Source of the DNA: Acidimicrobiaceae bacterium
GTDB lineage: Bacteria; Actinomycetota; Acidimicrobiia; Acidimicrobiales; RAAP-2
DNA: 64,000 nt
Direction of reading: 5' to 3'
Assembly: GCA_003167415.1 (NCBI GenBank)
Contig: PMTF01000004.1
Location: 117,423-181,422, forward strand
In this document: piece by piece, positions 38,657-48,340 of the stretch
How positions within the stretch are numbered: the stretch's first letter is position 1
How the letters are laid out: the number at the start of each line of letters is the position of its first letter
Notes under the pieces: model-generated
Told to the model about the DNA's origin: nothing
The model's database searches: none
What the model saw: only the letters and a program-made list of their open reading frames with translations
Translations under genes and position numbers: made by a program

Positions 38657-39181
38657 TCAGATGACCTGAGCCGCGGCGAAACGCTCGCGGAAACGGGCCT
38701 GGGCTCTGGTGAGCCGCACCGCCGCAGCGTTGGTCGTGATCGAGAGGGCGATGCCGAGGGCGTGCGTGTCCAGGCCGTCCCAGGCGTTCAACATCAGCAC
38801 TTCGCGGTCGTCGTCGTTCAGGGACAAGAGGGCGTCGCGCACGCTGGCGTCCGCGATGACCAGGTCCTCAGCCGACGGGTTGTCCGGGGCGACCGACAGC
38901 GTCGATTCGAAGTTGCTGCGTCGATACTGACTGCGGCGGGCGTTTCGCAAGACGTTGCGCGCGACGCCAATCATCCACGGAAGTTCGGCGTCGTTCGGCA
39001 CGTCGTCAATCCGGCGCCACACGACGAGGAGCGTCTCTTCAACGAGGTCATCGAGGTCGGCCAGGGTCAGGGGATATAGGCGTCGCCGAATGTAGTTCCC
39101 GATGGCCGCAGTGTGTTCGTGGACGAGACGGCGGAAACGGTCATCTTGAGGTGAACCCATTACCCGCTTCTGTCCGGTCAC
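38657..39181 (-). CDS. ECF-family RNA polymerase sigma factor
   Basis: DLDDLVEETLLVVWRRIDDVPNDAELPWMIGVARNVLRNARRSQ; region 4 LNDDDREVLMLNAWDGLDTHALGIALSITTNAAAVRLTRAQARF. Confidence 0.92.
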   Translation of the reverse strand: MTGQKRVMGSPQDDRFRRLVHEHTAAIGNYIRRRLYPLTLADLDDLVEETLLVVWRRIDDVPNDAELPWMIGVARNVLRNARRSQYRRSNFESTLSVAPDNPSAEDLVIADASVRDALLSLNDDDREVLMLNAWDGLDTHALGIALSITTNAAAVRLTRAQARFRERFAAAQVI

Positions 39182-39211
39182 GACCGAAATTTACATTCGA
39201 GCTGAAGGGAC

Positions 39212-40186
39212 TCAGACGTTGGTTCGAACGAGCATGGCCTCCTGCTCGCGCGTGAGCCACCACGACGGGGGCTCGCGGTCGTCCCACCAGCTGATGACGT
39301 CGTCCACGCTCTCGCTGAGGTCTCTCAACTTCAAACCGGCCGTGACGGCCTTGGCCGGGTCGACGGCCATCGAGGTTTCACTCGTCGAACCTGACCAGAG
39401 TGGGAATCTCGTGTCCAAGTGATGGCTCTTGATATGCCGAGGAGAGATCTCGACCAGGCGAGTATTGCTGGGCGAGATCTGCCGGCTAATCGCCTCCATC
39501 ACCTCGAAGAACCTGCCGGGGGGATAGGGGCCGGCGGCGTGGAAGGCGCCCAGCGACGAGTTGGTCGCGAGCGTGACGACGAACTCGCCGAGGTCGCGCG
39601 CATCGATGTACTGCAGGGCGTTGTCGCGAGGTCCGGGGACTGCGACGTTGCCCCCTATGCGGAGTCGCTCGACCCAGTAGGGGAATCGCAGCGTGGCGTC
39701 GTGACTGCCAATGACGAAGGTCGGTCGAACGATCGTGAGGTGATCGCCGAAATGCTCCTCGGCGGCGCGTTCACAGGCCGCTTTCAACGGCCCGTAGGTC
39801 TCGGCGGTCATTTCCGCGTCGCGTGCCAGTGACGTGTCGTTCCACAGCGTGGCCGTCTCTTCGGTCGCGCCGTCCGTCGCAGGGTCCTCGTAGGCCGAGA
39901 CCGACGAGATCTGGATGTGGTGGCCGCCTCGTTTCCCGAGCGCCGTCGCTAGGACGTCAACGTCAATCGGTCGAAAGGCAATGGCGTCGACGGTGGCGTC
40001 GAAGGAGAGTTCGGCCAGCGCGGACATGTCGCCGCGACGATCACCGATCAATCGAGTGACGGACTCGGGTAGATCACTGGGTGTCTCACCGCGATTGATG
40101 ACCGTGACGTCGTGACCGGCGTTCAGCGCCGCCCAAGCGACCCCTCGCCCGACGAATGACGTTCCGCCAACTATGAGAATTCGCAT
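39212..40186 (-). CDS. NAD-dependent epimerase/reductase
   Basis: MRILIVGGTSFVGRGVAWAALNAGHDVTVINRGETP. Confidence 0.9.
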   Translation of the reverse strand: MRILIVGGTSFVGRGVAWAALNAGHDVTVINRGETPSDLPESVTRLIGDRRGDMSALAELSFDATVDAIAFRPIDVDVLATALGKRGGHHIQISSVSAYEDPATDGATEETATLWNDTSLARDAEMTAETYGPLKAACERAAEEHFGDHLTIVRPTFVIGSHDATLRFPYWVERLRIGGNVAVPGPRDNALQYIDARDLGEFVVTLATNSSLGAFHAAGPYPPGRFFEVMEAISRQISPSNTRLVEISPRHIKSHHLDTRFPLWSGSTSETSMAVDPAKAVTAGLKLRDLSESVDDVISWWDDREPPSWWLTREQEAMLVRTNV

Positions 40187-40292
40187 GCGTTTTCCTTCCC
40201 CAGTACTTGTCATGCTACGAGGAACCGTTGCAATATCCTGGTATTGGGCGTCGTGAGAACAGCTCGTGGAGACCGCGCCATGGCGCGGTCGG

Positions 40293-40952
40293 TTAGTTCA
40301 GGTGGCGTTCGCTCGCCCAGTGCGACAGTTGGTAGCGACTGGACAGTTGCAGTTTGCGAAGGACCGACGAAACGTGGCTCTCGACGGTCTTGGTCGAGAT
40401 GGTCAACTCTTTGGCGATGTCCTTGTAGGAGTAGCCGCGCGCAATCAGTCGGAGCACCTGGCGTTCGCGCGTGGTCAGCTGGTCGAGGTCGGGATCGACG
40501 ACGAGGTTGGGCTGATCATCCTGACCGGTGCTGAAGGCGTCGAGCACGAAGCCGGCCAAACGCGGCGAGAAGACGACGTCGCCGGCGGCGATGCGATAAA
40601 TGGCGTCCACCAGCTCCGGTCCGGAGATGTTCTTGGTTACGTAGCCTCGGGCGCCCGCGCGAATGACGCTGATGACGTCGACCGACGCGTCCGAGACTGA
40701 CAGCGCGAGGAATCGCGTGGTCGTGTCGTGCTCACCGACCGCGCGCAGGACGGCCTGGCCGCCGCCGTCGGGCATGTGCACGTCGAGGAGCACCACGTCG
40801 GGGTTTCGTTCGAGAATCATCTCGATGGCGGCCCCGACTTCATCGGCTTCGCCCACGATGTCCACCGAGGAGGCGATCTCGGCGCGGATTCCCGAGCGGA
40901 TGAGTTCGTGGTCGTCGACCAAGAACACGCGGGGTTGAGCGGAGTCGGTCAT
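40293..40952 (-). CDS. NarL/LuxR-family response regulator
   Basis: RVFLVDDHELIRSGIRAEI; LTTRERQVLRLIARGYSYKDIAKELTISTKTVESHVSSVLRKL. Confidence 0.95.
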   Translation of the reverse strand: MTDSAQPRVFLVDDHELIRSGIRAEIASSVDIVGEADEVGAAIEMILERNPDVVLLDVHMPDGGGQAVLRAVGEHDTTTRFLALSVSDASVDVISVIRAGARGYVTKNISGPELVDAIYRIAAGDVVFSPRLAGFVLDAFSTGQDDQPNLVVDPDLDQLTTRERQVLRLIARGYSYKDIAKELTISTKTVESHVSSVLRKLQLSSRYQLSHWASERHLN

Positions 40953-42199
40953 GTGGTCCGGGGCATCACGAGTTGGACTTCGGTGCCGTCGCCCACGGCG
41001 GTAGTGACGAAAGCCTCGCCGCCGAGTTGGCTCATCCGTTGTCGAATCGACATCGCGATGCCCTGGCGGTCCGCCGGGATGGCGTCGAGGTCGAAGCCCA
41101 CGCCGCGGTCACGAACGAAGATCGAAATCGAATGGGGCTCCACTTCGGTGAAGATCGAAATGCTGGCGGCCTCGGACCATTTCGCGGCGTTGATCGCGGC
41201 CTCGCGTCCGGCGGCGACCAGTGTCGTCACCCGATCGTCGGGCACACAGTCGCCGACCGTCACCAGGTCCACTCGAACGCCGTAGTCGTTCTCGACGTCG
41301 TGTTCGATGGCGCCTACGAGGCCCACGAAGGAAGTCGAGGCGTTGGTGCGGGTCTCGGGGCTGAAGAGCCACTGGCGAAGCTCACGTTCTTGGTTGCGCG
41401 CGAGTCGCACGACGTCGCCTTCGTTGGCCGCGGCGCGCTCGATGAGCGTCAGCGTCTGGAGGACGGAGTCGTGGAGGTGCGCGACCATGGCGGCGCGCTC
41501 TTCAATGCGGACTCGCTCCCGGCGTTCGCTGGTCAGTTCACGCACGTTCTGTAGCCACCACGGAGCGAAGAGGACGAGCACGCCGATCACTAAGACCGCG
41601 GTCCCGAAGAGCGCCGATCCGGCGGAACCCCAGACGCCACCGAGGTTGTTGAGTTGATCGAGTCCGAAGTACACCAGGGCGGCGCCGATGGCCACGCGCA
41701 GCACGACCCCCTTTCGACTCTTGGAAAAGGCACCACCGATGACGGGGACGGAGTTGAAGAAATCGGTGAGGTGGTTTCGTTCGTCGGTCGACGCCCCCCG
41801 CCAGATCGCGAATGAGGCGAAGGCGCTCAAGAGCAAGGGCCACCCGAATCCGTCAGACACCTGAGTGCCGGTGGACTGTAAGGCGATGACCAAGATGAGC
41901 GTGGCGATGAAGGCGACCAGTACGATTTGCGCCTCGCGGCGATTCTGGAAGATCTGCTGGATGATCGAGTGCTCCTCACCGGAGCGCGTGAGGACGAGCC
42001 AGAAGGTCATGTAGAGCAGTACGCCGAGTCCGAAGATCAACGTGAGCAGCGCGAAGATGATGCGGATGTTGCGCTCCTTGATGCCGAGCCGAGTGGCGAA
42101 TCCTCCACAGACGCCCCCGAGGATGCAGTTGTCGCGACCACGCCGCAGGGGCCGCAGCGGAGTTCCGACGACGGCGTGACTTGATGTGGTGATCGACAT
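40949..42199 (-). CDS. PspC-domain sensor histidine kinase
   Basis: RDNCILGGVCGGFATRLGIKERNIRIIFALLTLIFGLGVLLYMTFWL; DHP-type HLHDSVLQTL; ATPase DRGVGFD. Confidence 0.93.
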   Translation of the reverse strand: MSITTSSHAVVGTPLRPLRRGRDNCILGGVCGGFATRLGIKERNIRIIFALLTLIFGLGVLLYMTFWLVLTRSGEEHSIIQQIFQNRREAQIVLVAFIATLILVIALQSTGTQVSDGFGWPLLLSAFASFAIWRGASTDERNHLTDFFNSVPVIGGAFSKSRKGVVLRVAIGAALVYFGLDQLNNLGGVWGSAGSALFGTAVLVIGVLVLFAPWWLQNVRELTSERRERVRIEERAAMVAHLHDSVLQTLTLIERAAANEGDVVRLARNQERELRQWLFSPETRTNASTSFVGLVGAIEHDVENDYGVRVDLVTVGDCVPDDRVTTLVAAGREAAINAAKWSEAASISIFTEVEPHSISIFVRDRGVGFDLDAIPADRQGIAMSIRQRMSQLGGEAFVTTAVGDGTEVQLVMPRTT

Positions 42200-42333
42200 T
42201 CGACGCGCTCCCTTCGACGACCGTGTGGCTCCTCGGACCCTCCAAAGTCTGCCACGGCGAATTGCCCTCGTATCTAAGGGGAAACCCTGAATGTTCGTGC
42301 GCGTGAGTGACCCCCCTGAGGGTTCATCCCCAT

Positions 42334-42354
42334 GGTCCGTGACCAGCGCGGACC
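42334..42354. promoter_or_regulatory. inverted repeat GGTCCG-N9-CGGACC in the divergent promoter region
   Basis: perfect 6-bp half-sites, just upstream of 42368. Confidence 0.45.
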
Positions 42355-42367
42355 GTACATTTGAACC

Positions 42368-43321
42368 ATGGATGAAGAACACGAGCCCGTCGAAGAGAAC
42401 TCACCGACTCCTGAGCCGGTCCTCGCGAAGGAGCCGCGCCTGCGTCGAAGCACCACGCGTCGGATGGTCGGCGGCGTCGCTGGCGGCATCGGCGAGCGGT
42501 TCGATATCGACGCCAACATCGTTCGCGTCGTCTTTGTCGTGCTCACCGTTCTCTACGGACTGGGCGCGGCGATCTATCTCGCCATGTGGGTCTTGATTCC
42601 GCAATCGGGCCGCCACGACGACGACGCAGAGGAGCTAGGTGACGCGCCCCCCGCGTCAAACGTTCGTCTCCTGCGTTACGTGCTGTTAGCCGGCGTCGTC
42701 GTCGGGGCGGTGATCGTGCTCTCGACGATTGGCGGGGTACCGAAAGTCGGCGGTGGCGTCGGGATCCTTTGGCTGATCTTCCTCGCCGTTATGGCGGTGC
42801 TGTCTCTGCGTTCCTCGGCACGCCAACACATGCTTCGGCGGTTCATCGCGCTGGTCTTCTTGTCGGCCATGACCGTCCTCATTTTGTTGTCGGCCGCGTT
42901 CCTGAGTTTCATTGCTTCGACCGGGGTACCGATGACCGGCGGGAGCGGCGCGCGGGTTATCCAACCCAGCTCCGTGTCGCAGGTGCAACGCACCTACCGT
43001 ACGGAGTTCGGGAGCATGACCGTCGACCTTCGTCAGGTCCACTTCAGCCCGACGCCGATCTCGGTGACGGCCAGTGTGGCCGTCGGAGTGTTGACCGTCG
43101 ACGTGCCGGCCAACGCCATTGTCTATCTCAAGACTCACATCGGTCTCGGACCGGTCGAGTACGTCGGACGCTTTGGCTATGACGAACAGCCCTTCACCGC
43201 CATACCTACGTCCCTGACCACCATCGCGAGTCAGCAACGTGCACCGCATTTGATTCTGGACGCCGAAGTCGGCGTTGGTCAGATTGTCGTGCAACGAGGC
43301 AATCCATTCGGAACTCGGTAA
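42368..43321 (+). CDS. PspC-domain membrane protein
   Basis: LRRSTTRRMVGGVAGGIGERFDIDANIVRVVFVVLTVLYGLGAAIYLAMWVLIP. Confidence 0.9.
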   Translation: MDEEHEPVEENSPTPEPVLAKEPRLRRSTTRRMVGGVAGGIGERFDIDANIVRVVFVVLTVLYGLGAAIYLAMWVLIPQSGRHDDDAEELGDAPPASNVRLLRYVLLAGVVVGAVIVLSTIGGVPKVGGGVGILWLIFLAVMAVLSLRSSARQHMLRRFIALVFLSAMTVLILLSAAFLSFIASTGVPMTGGSGARVIQPSSVSQVQRTYRTEFGSMTVDLRQVHFSPTPISVTASVAVGVLTVDVPANAIVYLKTHIGLGPVEYVGRFGYDEQPFTAIPTSLTTIASQQRAPHLILDAEVGVGQIVVQRGNPFGTR

Positions 43322-43430
43322 TCCGGTCGCGGTCGCCCAGCTCCGGGCCGTTACCTCGCCAACGCATCGGTGCTCGTTGACGTTGGGGTCGTCGGCACAC
43401 GTCCCTCACGGCTCCAGAAGCGGCAAGGAT

Positions 43431-44087
43431 GTGCTGGTGAAGTCCCGGGCAGCGTGCACGATCGAAACCACAACGATTGGCGAAGCGTGGATCGCGGTCG
43501 CCCGATTGATCATGGACTCCGGCGTCGCGAGTACGTACGACGCACTGGCAATGCGCGAAGTGCTGATGACCACGATCGTCGTTCGTGCGCCAAAGACCAA
43601 CGACGACATCATCGATCGGTTCGCCGATCCGCAGCGCTTGGCGTGGATGCGCGCGAACTTCAGCGACTTCAGCGAAGTTGCGGAGCTCGGCGACGCGGAC
43701 AGTTACGCCACGAGGCTTCGCAACTACGCCGGTGCCGGTCTCGATCAACTGCGTTGGGTGGCCGAGCGGCTGCGAAGCGACCCGCTCAGTCGTTCGGCCA
43801 CGATCACGACCTTCCAACCCTTGAGTGACACTTCGTACATACCGTGCATCAGTTTGTTCGACTTCTATCTGCACGACGGCGCATTACGCCTCGTGGCGTA
43901 CGCCCACAGCATCGACTTCGGGGCCAAGGGCTACGCCAACCTTCTGGAACTCGGGGTGATTCAGCACCAGGTGGGGACCGAACTCGGCCGACCGGTCGGT
44001 TCACTCACCTTGATTGTCAAGTCGTCGCACGTCTATGACAGTGACGCTGCGTACATGTCGTCAGTGCTCGATAGCTTCCCCGGTTGA
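43431..44087 (+). CDS. divergent thymidylate-synthase-like protein (GTG start at 43431 or 43437)
   Basis: IPCISLFDFYLHDGALRLVAYAHSIDFGAKGYANLLELGVIQHQVGTELGRPVGSLTLIVKSSHVYDSD aligns with ThyA PCH...QRSxD...HxY core. Confidence 0.65.
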   Translation: MLVKSRAACTIETTTIGEAWIAVARLIMDSGVASTYDALAMREVLMTTIVVRAPKTNDDIIDRFADPQRLAWMRANFSDFSEVAELGDADSYATRLRNYAGAGLDQLRWVAERLRSDPLSRSATITTFQPLSDTSYIPCISLFDFYLHDGALRLVAYAHSIDFGAKGYANLLELGVIQHQVGTELGRPVGSLTLIVKSSHVYDSDAAYMSSVLDSFPG

Positions 44088-44106
44088 ACCGACCCACGTC
44101 GAGGAC

Positions 44107-44691
44107 CTAGTCGGTGTCTCGGGCAACTTTGAGCGCCGTTGACCACCAGACCAATTCGTTCGTCAACATTTCGAGTCGTTCGTCGAGTGATTCGAACAGT
44201 GCGGGCGTGAACTCCTCGGCCATCATCGCCGGTCGCATGACGTCCGGGAATATATGCACCGCGCGACGCAACGGAGCCATCTCGAACTCGACGCACACCA
44301 AGCGAAGTTGCTCAATGGCCCTCGCGCCACCGGCGTTGCCGTAACCGACGAACGCCATGGGCTTCTTATTGAATTCGGGGAACACGTAGTCCAGGGCGTT
44401 CTTCAAGGACGCGGGATAGCCGTGGTTGTACTCGCTGGTGACTGTGATGTATCCGTCGGCGGAGTCGAATCGCCGCCCGAGTGCCGCGACGGCTTCATTG
44501 GGATAGTCGCGCAGGGTCCTCGCGGGCGACATCGGGCTGTCGAAGAGCGGGAGGGGGTGATCGCGCAGGTCCAACACGTCGACCTCGAAGTCATCGCGAC
44601 CGGTCAATCGGTCAACGAGCCACGCCACCGGCTTGTCGGCGAAGCGGCCCGGGCGAGTCGAACCGATGATGATCTGGATGCGAAGTGTCAC
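44107..44691 (-). CDS. NADPH-dependent FMN reductase family
   Basis: QIIIGSTRPGRFADKPVAWLVDRL; TSEYNHGYPASLKNALDYVF. Confidence 0.92.
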   Translation of the reverse strand: MTLRIQIIIGSTRPGRFADKPVAWLVDRLTGRDDFEVDVLDLRDHPLPLFDSPMSPARTLRDYPNEAVAALGRRFDSADGYITVTSEYNHGYPASLKNALDYVFPEFNKKPMAFVGYGNAGGARAIEQLRLVCVEFEMAPLRRAVHIFPDVMRPAMMAEEFTPALFESLDERLEMLTNELVWWSTALKVARDTD

Positions 44692-44694
44692 TTC

Positions 44695-45450
44695 CTACAT
44701 TCCCGGAAAGACGCGGCGGAGTTCACCGAGGTGCGTGGCGTCGATGCCGGCTGGAGTGTGCTCCTCGTCTAAGCGGCCGTAGGCGAGGCGTACGAACGCT
44801 TCGGCCGGGAGTTCGAGATCAAACCGTTCCACGCCTTCAACCTCGTTGAGGGTCACTCCGTCGGCGCTCTGAGTCAACGCGAACTCGCGCTGGGGTTCGG
44901 TTGTTCGGATGTGCAACGTGTGCTCGTTCTCGGTGGCCTTGGCGGTGAAGCGAAGGAGGAGATCGAGATTGTCGATCAAGAACGGCACGGCCTCGGGCTG
45001 CAACGTCGCGTTCTGGTCGAGGGCCTCTTCGATGTCCCACGTGTGCAAGACGTGTTCTCCGAGACGCAATCGGACGGCTCGATCGAAATCGAAAGTCATG
45101 GGACCGAGGTTCAAGGTGTAGCGCTCGCGCTCTTCGGGTGTCAATTCAAGCAGCCGCGTGAGTAGTGCTTGATCCGCGTCGAGTGAGTCCGTGACCTGGG
45201 CGTGGGGTGTTTTGGCATTCCATACGTCCCACACGGACTCGTTGAACTTCGGCGGCGTCTCACGCTCGTCGAGTGCGTCGTCGACACCCCGTTTGAAGAT
45301 GATGGCCGCGGAGCCGATGTGACTCATCACGTCAGCCACCGTCCACTCCGTGGGATACGCCGATGCCACGTACTGGCTCTCGCTCAGTCCTTCGGTGACG
45401 GAGCGTAAGTGGTCGACGGAAAGTTCCAGGGCGTCTAGGGCGTTGGACAT
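44695..45450 (-). CDS. maleylpyruvate isomerase-type (mycothiol-dependent/DinB-like) protein
   Basis: VDHLRSVTEGLSESQYVASAYPTEWTVADVMSHIGSAA; RLGEHVLHTWDIEEAL. Confidence 0.82.
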   Translation of the reverse strand: MSNALDALELSVDHLRSVTEGLSESQYVASAYPTEWTVADVMSHIGSAAIIFKRGVDDALDERETPPKFNESVWDVWNAKTPHAQVTDSLDADQALLTRLLELTPEERERYTLNLGPMTFDFDRAVRLRLGEHVLHTWDIEEALDQNATLQPEAVPFLIDNLDLLLRFTAKATENEHTLHIRTTEPQREFALTQSADGVTLNEVEGVERFDLELPAEAFVRLAYGRLDEEHTPAGIDATHLGELRRVFPGM

Positions 45451-45487
45451 AGGACTCTGCTTTCGTGAAGTGGGGCGAACCCGAGGC

Positions 45488-46666
45488 TTACTGTTCCACC
45501 ACGACTGTACGGTCGAGGTCGCGGACGTCATTCACTCCGGTCAGGCCGAGGGTGACCATCATCTCGGATTGGAAGATCCGCAGGATGTGGTCGACGCCCC
45601 GTTCGCCGCGCGCGGCGACGGCGTAGGCCCACGGTCGACCGATCAAGCAGGCCCGGGCACCCATCGCCATCGCCTTCACCACGTCGAGGCCGCTGCGGAT
45701 CCCACCGTCCATCAACACTTCACAGTGGTCGCTGACGGCCTCGGCGATTCTCGGCAATGATCGGATGGTCGAGGGTACGTCGTCGAGTTGACGACCACCG
45801 TGATTGGAGACGATGACGGCGTCGGCCCCGCGATCGACCGCCTCGCGCGCGTCGTCGGGGTCGAGGATGCCCTTCAACGCAATCTTGCCGCGCCAGTGTT
45901 CGCGCAACCACGCGAGGTCATCCCAAGAAACGCTCGGGTCGAACTGGCCGGCCACCCAGGCTTGGAAGTCACCCGGGACGTTGGCGTCGGGAAGCGCCTT
46001 CTCGAGGTTCCCGAAAGTCAGCGGTCGACCGCCGAGGGCCACGTCACGCACCCACTTCGTGTGGGTGAAGAGATCGGCGCCTCGACGCATCCGCTTCGTG
46101 CGAGAGATCCGGCCGCTGATGCCATTTCGCCCGTCGCGGTAGCGCTGACCGACGACGGCCAAGTCCACCGTCAGGACCAACGTGGTGCAACCGACCGCCT
46201 GAGCGCGAACCATCAGGTCCTCGGCGTAACTGCGGTCCTTCATCACGTACAACTGGAACCAGAGCGGACGCGTGATCGAGGCCGCGACCTCTTCGACGCC
46301 GCAGATCGAGAGCGTCGACTCACAGAACGGGATTCCGGCGCGTTCGGCGGCCCTCGCCGCTTGGACTTCGGCCCGTCGAGCGAACATGCCGCCGAAGCCG
46401 ACCGGCGCGAGGATGAGGGGCAGCGCGATCTCTTCGCCGAGCACCGTCGTGGCGAGTGAGCGAGTGGAAACGTCGCGAAGGACTCGCTGGCGAAATTGAA
46501 GCCGGCGTAAGTCGTCTCGGTTCGCGGCCAACGTGGATTCGGCGAAGGCCCCGCCGTCGATGTAGTCGAAGATCTGTCGGGGAAGCTTGCGCCGAGCCAA
46601 CTCGCGGTAGTCGTCCACCGAAGCCGGCGCCAGATTGAGGCTGTGGTCGCGTTTGTTCTGGGGCAC
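45488..46666 (-). CDS. FMN-dependent alpha-hydroxy-acid oxidase (LldD-like)
   Basis: DYRELARRKLPRQIFDYIDGGAFAESTLAANRDDL; VSNHGGRQLDDVPSTI; RPWAYAVAARGE. Confidence 0.94.
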   Translation of the reverse strand: MPQNKRDHSLNLAPASVDDYRELARRKLPRQIFDYIDGGAFAESTLAANRDDLRRLQFRQRVLRDVSTRSLATTVLGEEIALPLILAPVGFGGMFARRAEVQAARAAERAGIPFCESTLSICGVEEVAASITRPLWFQLYVMKDRSYAEDLMVRAQAVGCTTLVLTVDLAVVGQRYRDGRNGISGRISRTKRMRRGADLFTHTKWVRDVALGGRPLTFGNLEKALPDANVPGDFQAWVAGQFDPSVSWDDLAWLREHWRGKIALKGILDPDDAREAVDRGADAVIVSNHGGRQLDDVPSTIRSLPRIAEAVSDHCEVLMDGGIRSGLDVVKAMAMGARACLIGRPWAYAVAARGERGVDHILRIFQSEMMVTLGLTGVNDVRDLDRTVVVEQ

Positions 46667-46880
46667 AACTTATTATGCAGCACGCCTCCAACGTCCCCGG
46701 TGGCCAGTTGACGAAGAGGGCGCTCTGCGCCATGCTTTTGGCGGGGTCCTGGCGGCGCTGACGCACCGAGCCCTGTTTTCAACCAAAGAGGCATCGCCGA
46801 TTGGCTTCGCGTCCTCACAGAACTGACGCTCACTCGAGAACTCTCACGCCCCTCGCTCTGACTGGCAAAATGGCCAAGCG

Positions 46881-48032
46881 ATGAGACTCCTCCTTTGTTC
46901 CACGGGCCTGGCGGGCCATTTCAATCCACTGAAGCCCTTCGTCGAGGCTGCGCGAGAACGCGGCGACGAGATCTTCATGGTCGTTCCACCGAGCCTCGCG
47001 AAGGAGGTCAAAGAACTCGGTGTCGCGCACTATCTGAGTGACCCACCCGATCCGACCAAGTCGAAAGAACTTTGGCGGCGCGCGGCACGAGTGCCGCACG
47101 CCCAAGCGGCACGACTCTTGGATGGTGAGTTCTTCGGACGGCTTTCGACCGAGGCCATGCTCGCGACGGTCGAATCGGCGTGCGACGCCTTTCAACCGGA
47201 CCTTGTTCTTCGAGAGCCCTGCGCGTACGCCGGCGCCGTGGCGGCGAAACGGCGTTCAATCAACCACGCCCAGGTCGCCATTTCCACGGCGCGAACGGAG
47301 TGGGGCGTCATCGGACTCGTCGCTCCAATCCTGGATGACTTTGAAGACGGAATGGAGGAAGTCCTTCGCCAGACCCGTTACCTCTCTCGACTACCGACCA
47401 GCTTCGATCCTTCGCCGTTTCCTCGAACTGTGCGCTACCGCGAAAACTTGGCACCCGAGGTCGTCGAGCCCGGTCGGTGGGCCGCAGGGAGCAAACCGTT
47501 GATTTATCTGACGTTTGGCTCCGTCGCCGGCGGTCTCGATACGGCCGAATCGGCCTTTCGGTTGGCGATTGAGGCGGTGTCGGGCTTGGACGTGCGCGTA
47601 CTGGTCACGACCGGACTGGGATTCAATCGCCGCCTGCTTGACGCCGTACCGTCGAACGTTGTCGTCGAATCGTGGATCCCTCAGGCGACGGTCTTTCCCT
47701 TCGCGTCGATGGTGTTGTGTCACGGTGGTTCGGGCACGACCTACGGCGCGCTCGCGGCTGGCCTGCCGATTGTCTTCGTGCCGATGTTTGCCGATCAACG
47801 CACGAACGCGCAGTTGATCGCCGTCGCGGGGGCCGGCGTGGTCGTCGACGTCGGTTCGAAGTCGGAGCCGGGCTTTCGGGCAATCGCGGCAATCGACGTT
47901 CCGCGCATTCGCGCGGCCGTGCTCGAAGTCCTCGCGACGAGTTCCTACGCGATTGCGGCCCAGGTAATTGCCGAAGAGATCGCGTCGACGGGCTCGGCGC
48001 GCGACTGTTTGGAAGCACTGTCGTCTCTCTAA
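46881..48032 (+). CDS. UGT/MGT-type glycosyltransferase
   Basis: LLCSTGLAGHFNPLKPFVEAARERGDE; VLCHGGSGTTYGALAAGLPIVFVPMFADQRTNAQ. Confidence 0.93.
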   Translation: MRLLLCSTGLAGHFNPLKPFVEAARERGDEIFMVVPPSLAKEVKELGVAHYLSDPPDPTKSKELWRRAARVPHAQAARLLDGEFFGRLSTEAMLATVESACDAFQPDLVLREPCAYAGAVAAKRRSINHAQVAISTARTEWGVIGLVAPILDDFEDGMEEVLRQTRYLSRLPTSFDPSPFPRTVRYRENLAPEVVEPGRWAAGSKPLIYLTFGSVAGGLDTAESAFRLAIEAVSGLDVRVLVTTGLGFNRRLLDAVPSNVVVESWIPQATVFPFASMVLCHGGSGTTYGALAAGLPIVFVPMFADQRTNAQLIAVAGAGVVVDVGSKSEPGFRAIAAIDVPRIRAAVLEVLATSSYAIAAQVIAEEIASTGSARDCLEALSSL

Positions 48033-48079
48033 AGGATCAGTCGGTCTCGTGGCGAGCGAAAATCCCAAAATGGTGAGTA

Positions 48080-48340
48080 GACCCAAAAAGTGAAGAGTTT
48101 TGACTTCCCAAATAACAATTTTGACGCCCAGAGACCTTTAATTTAAGGGAAATACGAGACGAATCTCGTTTCGACGGTTTTTTTGAGGTCTCCGGACCTA
48201 AAATGGTCGTTCCTCCGCTGAATCAACCATGAGGTGGCCCGTTGTGCCATACCTCGGCGGTAGGTCTCGAACCGTGGACCGTGAGTCCCGAGCGGTTCTC
48301 AATGTGCCGTCGAGGGCGGACCAGAAAATTAGGCGGAGGA
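48080..48340 (+). promoter_or_regulatory. AT-rich intergenic region and structured leader of the downstream secreted protein
   Basis: stem-loops AGGTC-TCCG-GACCT (48186-48199), GAGGTGGC-CCGTTGT-GCC-AT-ACCTC (48231-48255), GAACCG-...-CGGTTC enclosing GGAC-CGTGA-GTCC (48269-48298). Confidence 0.45.

Noticed and set aside
48231-48340. c-di-AMP (ydaO) riboswitch call
   Set aside because: Stem-loops are present and gene context fits, but I could not recognise the conserved core, so it is reported only as an unassigned structured leader.
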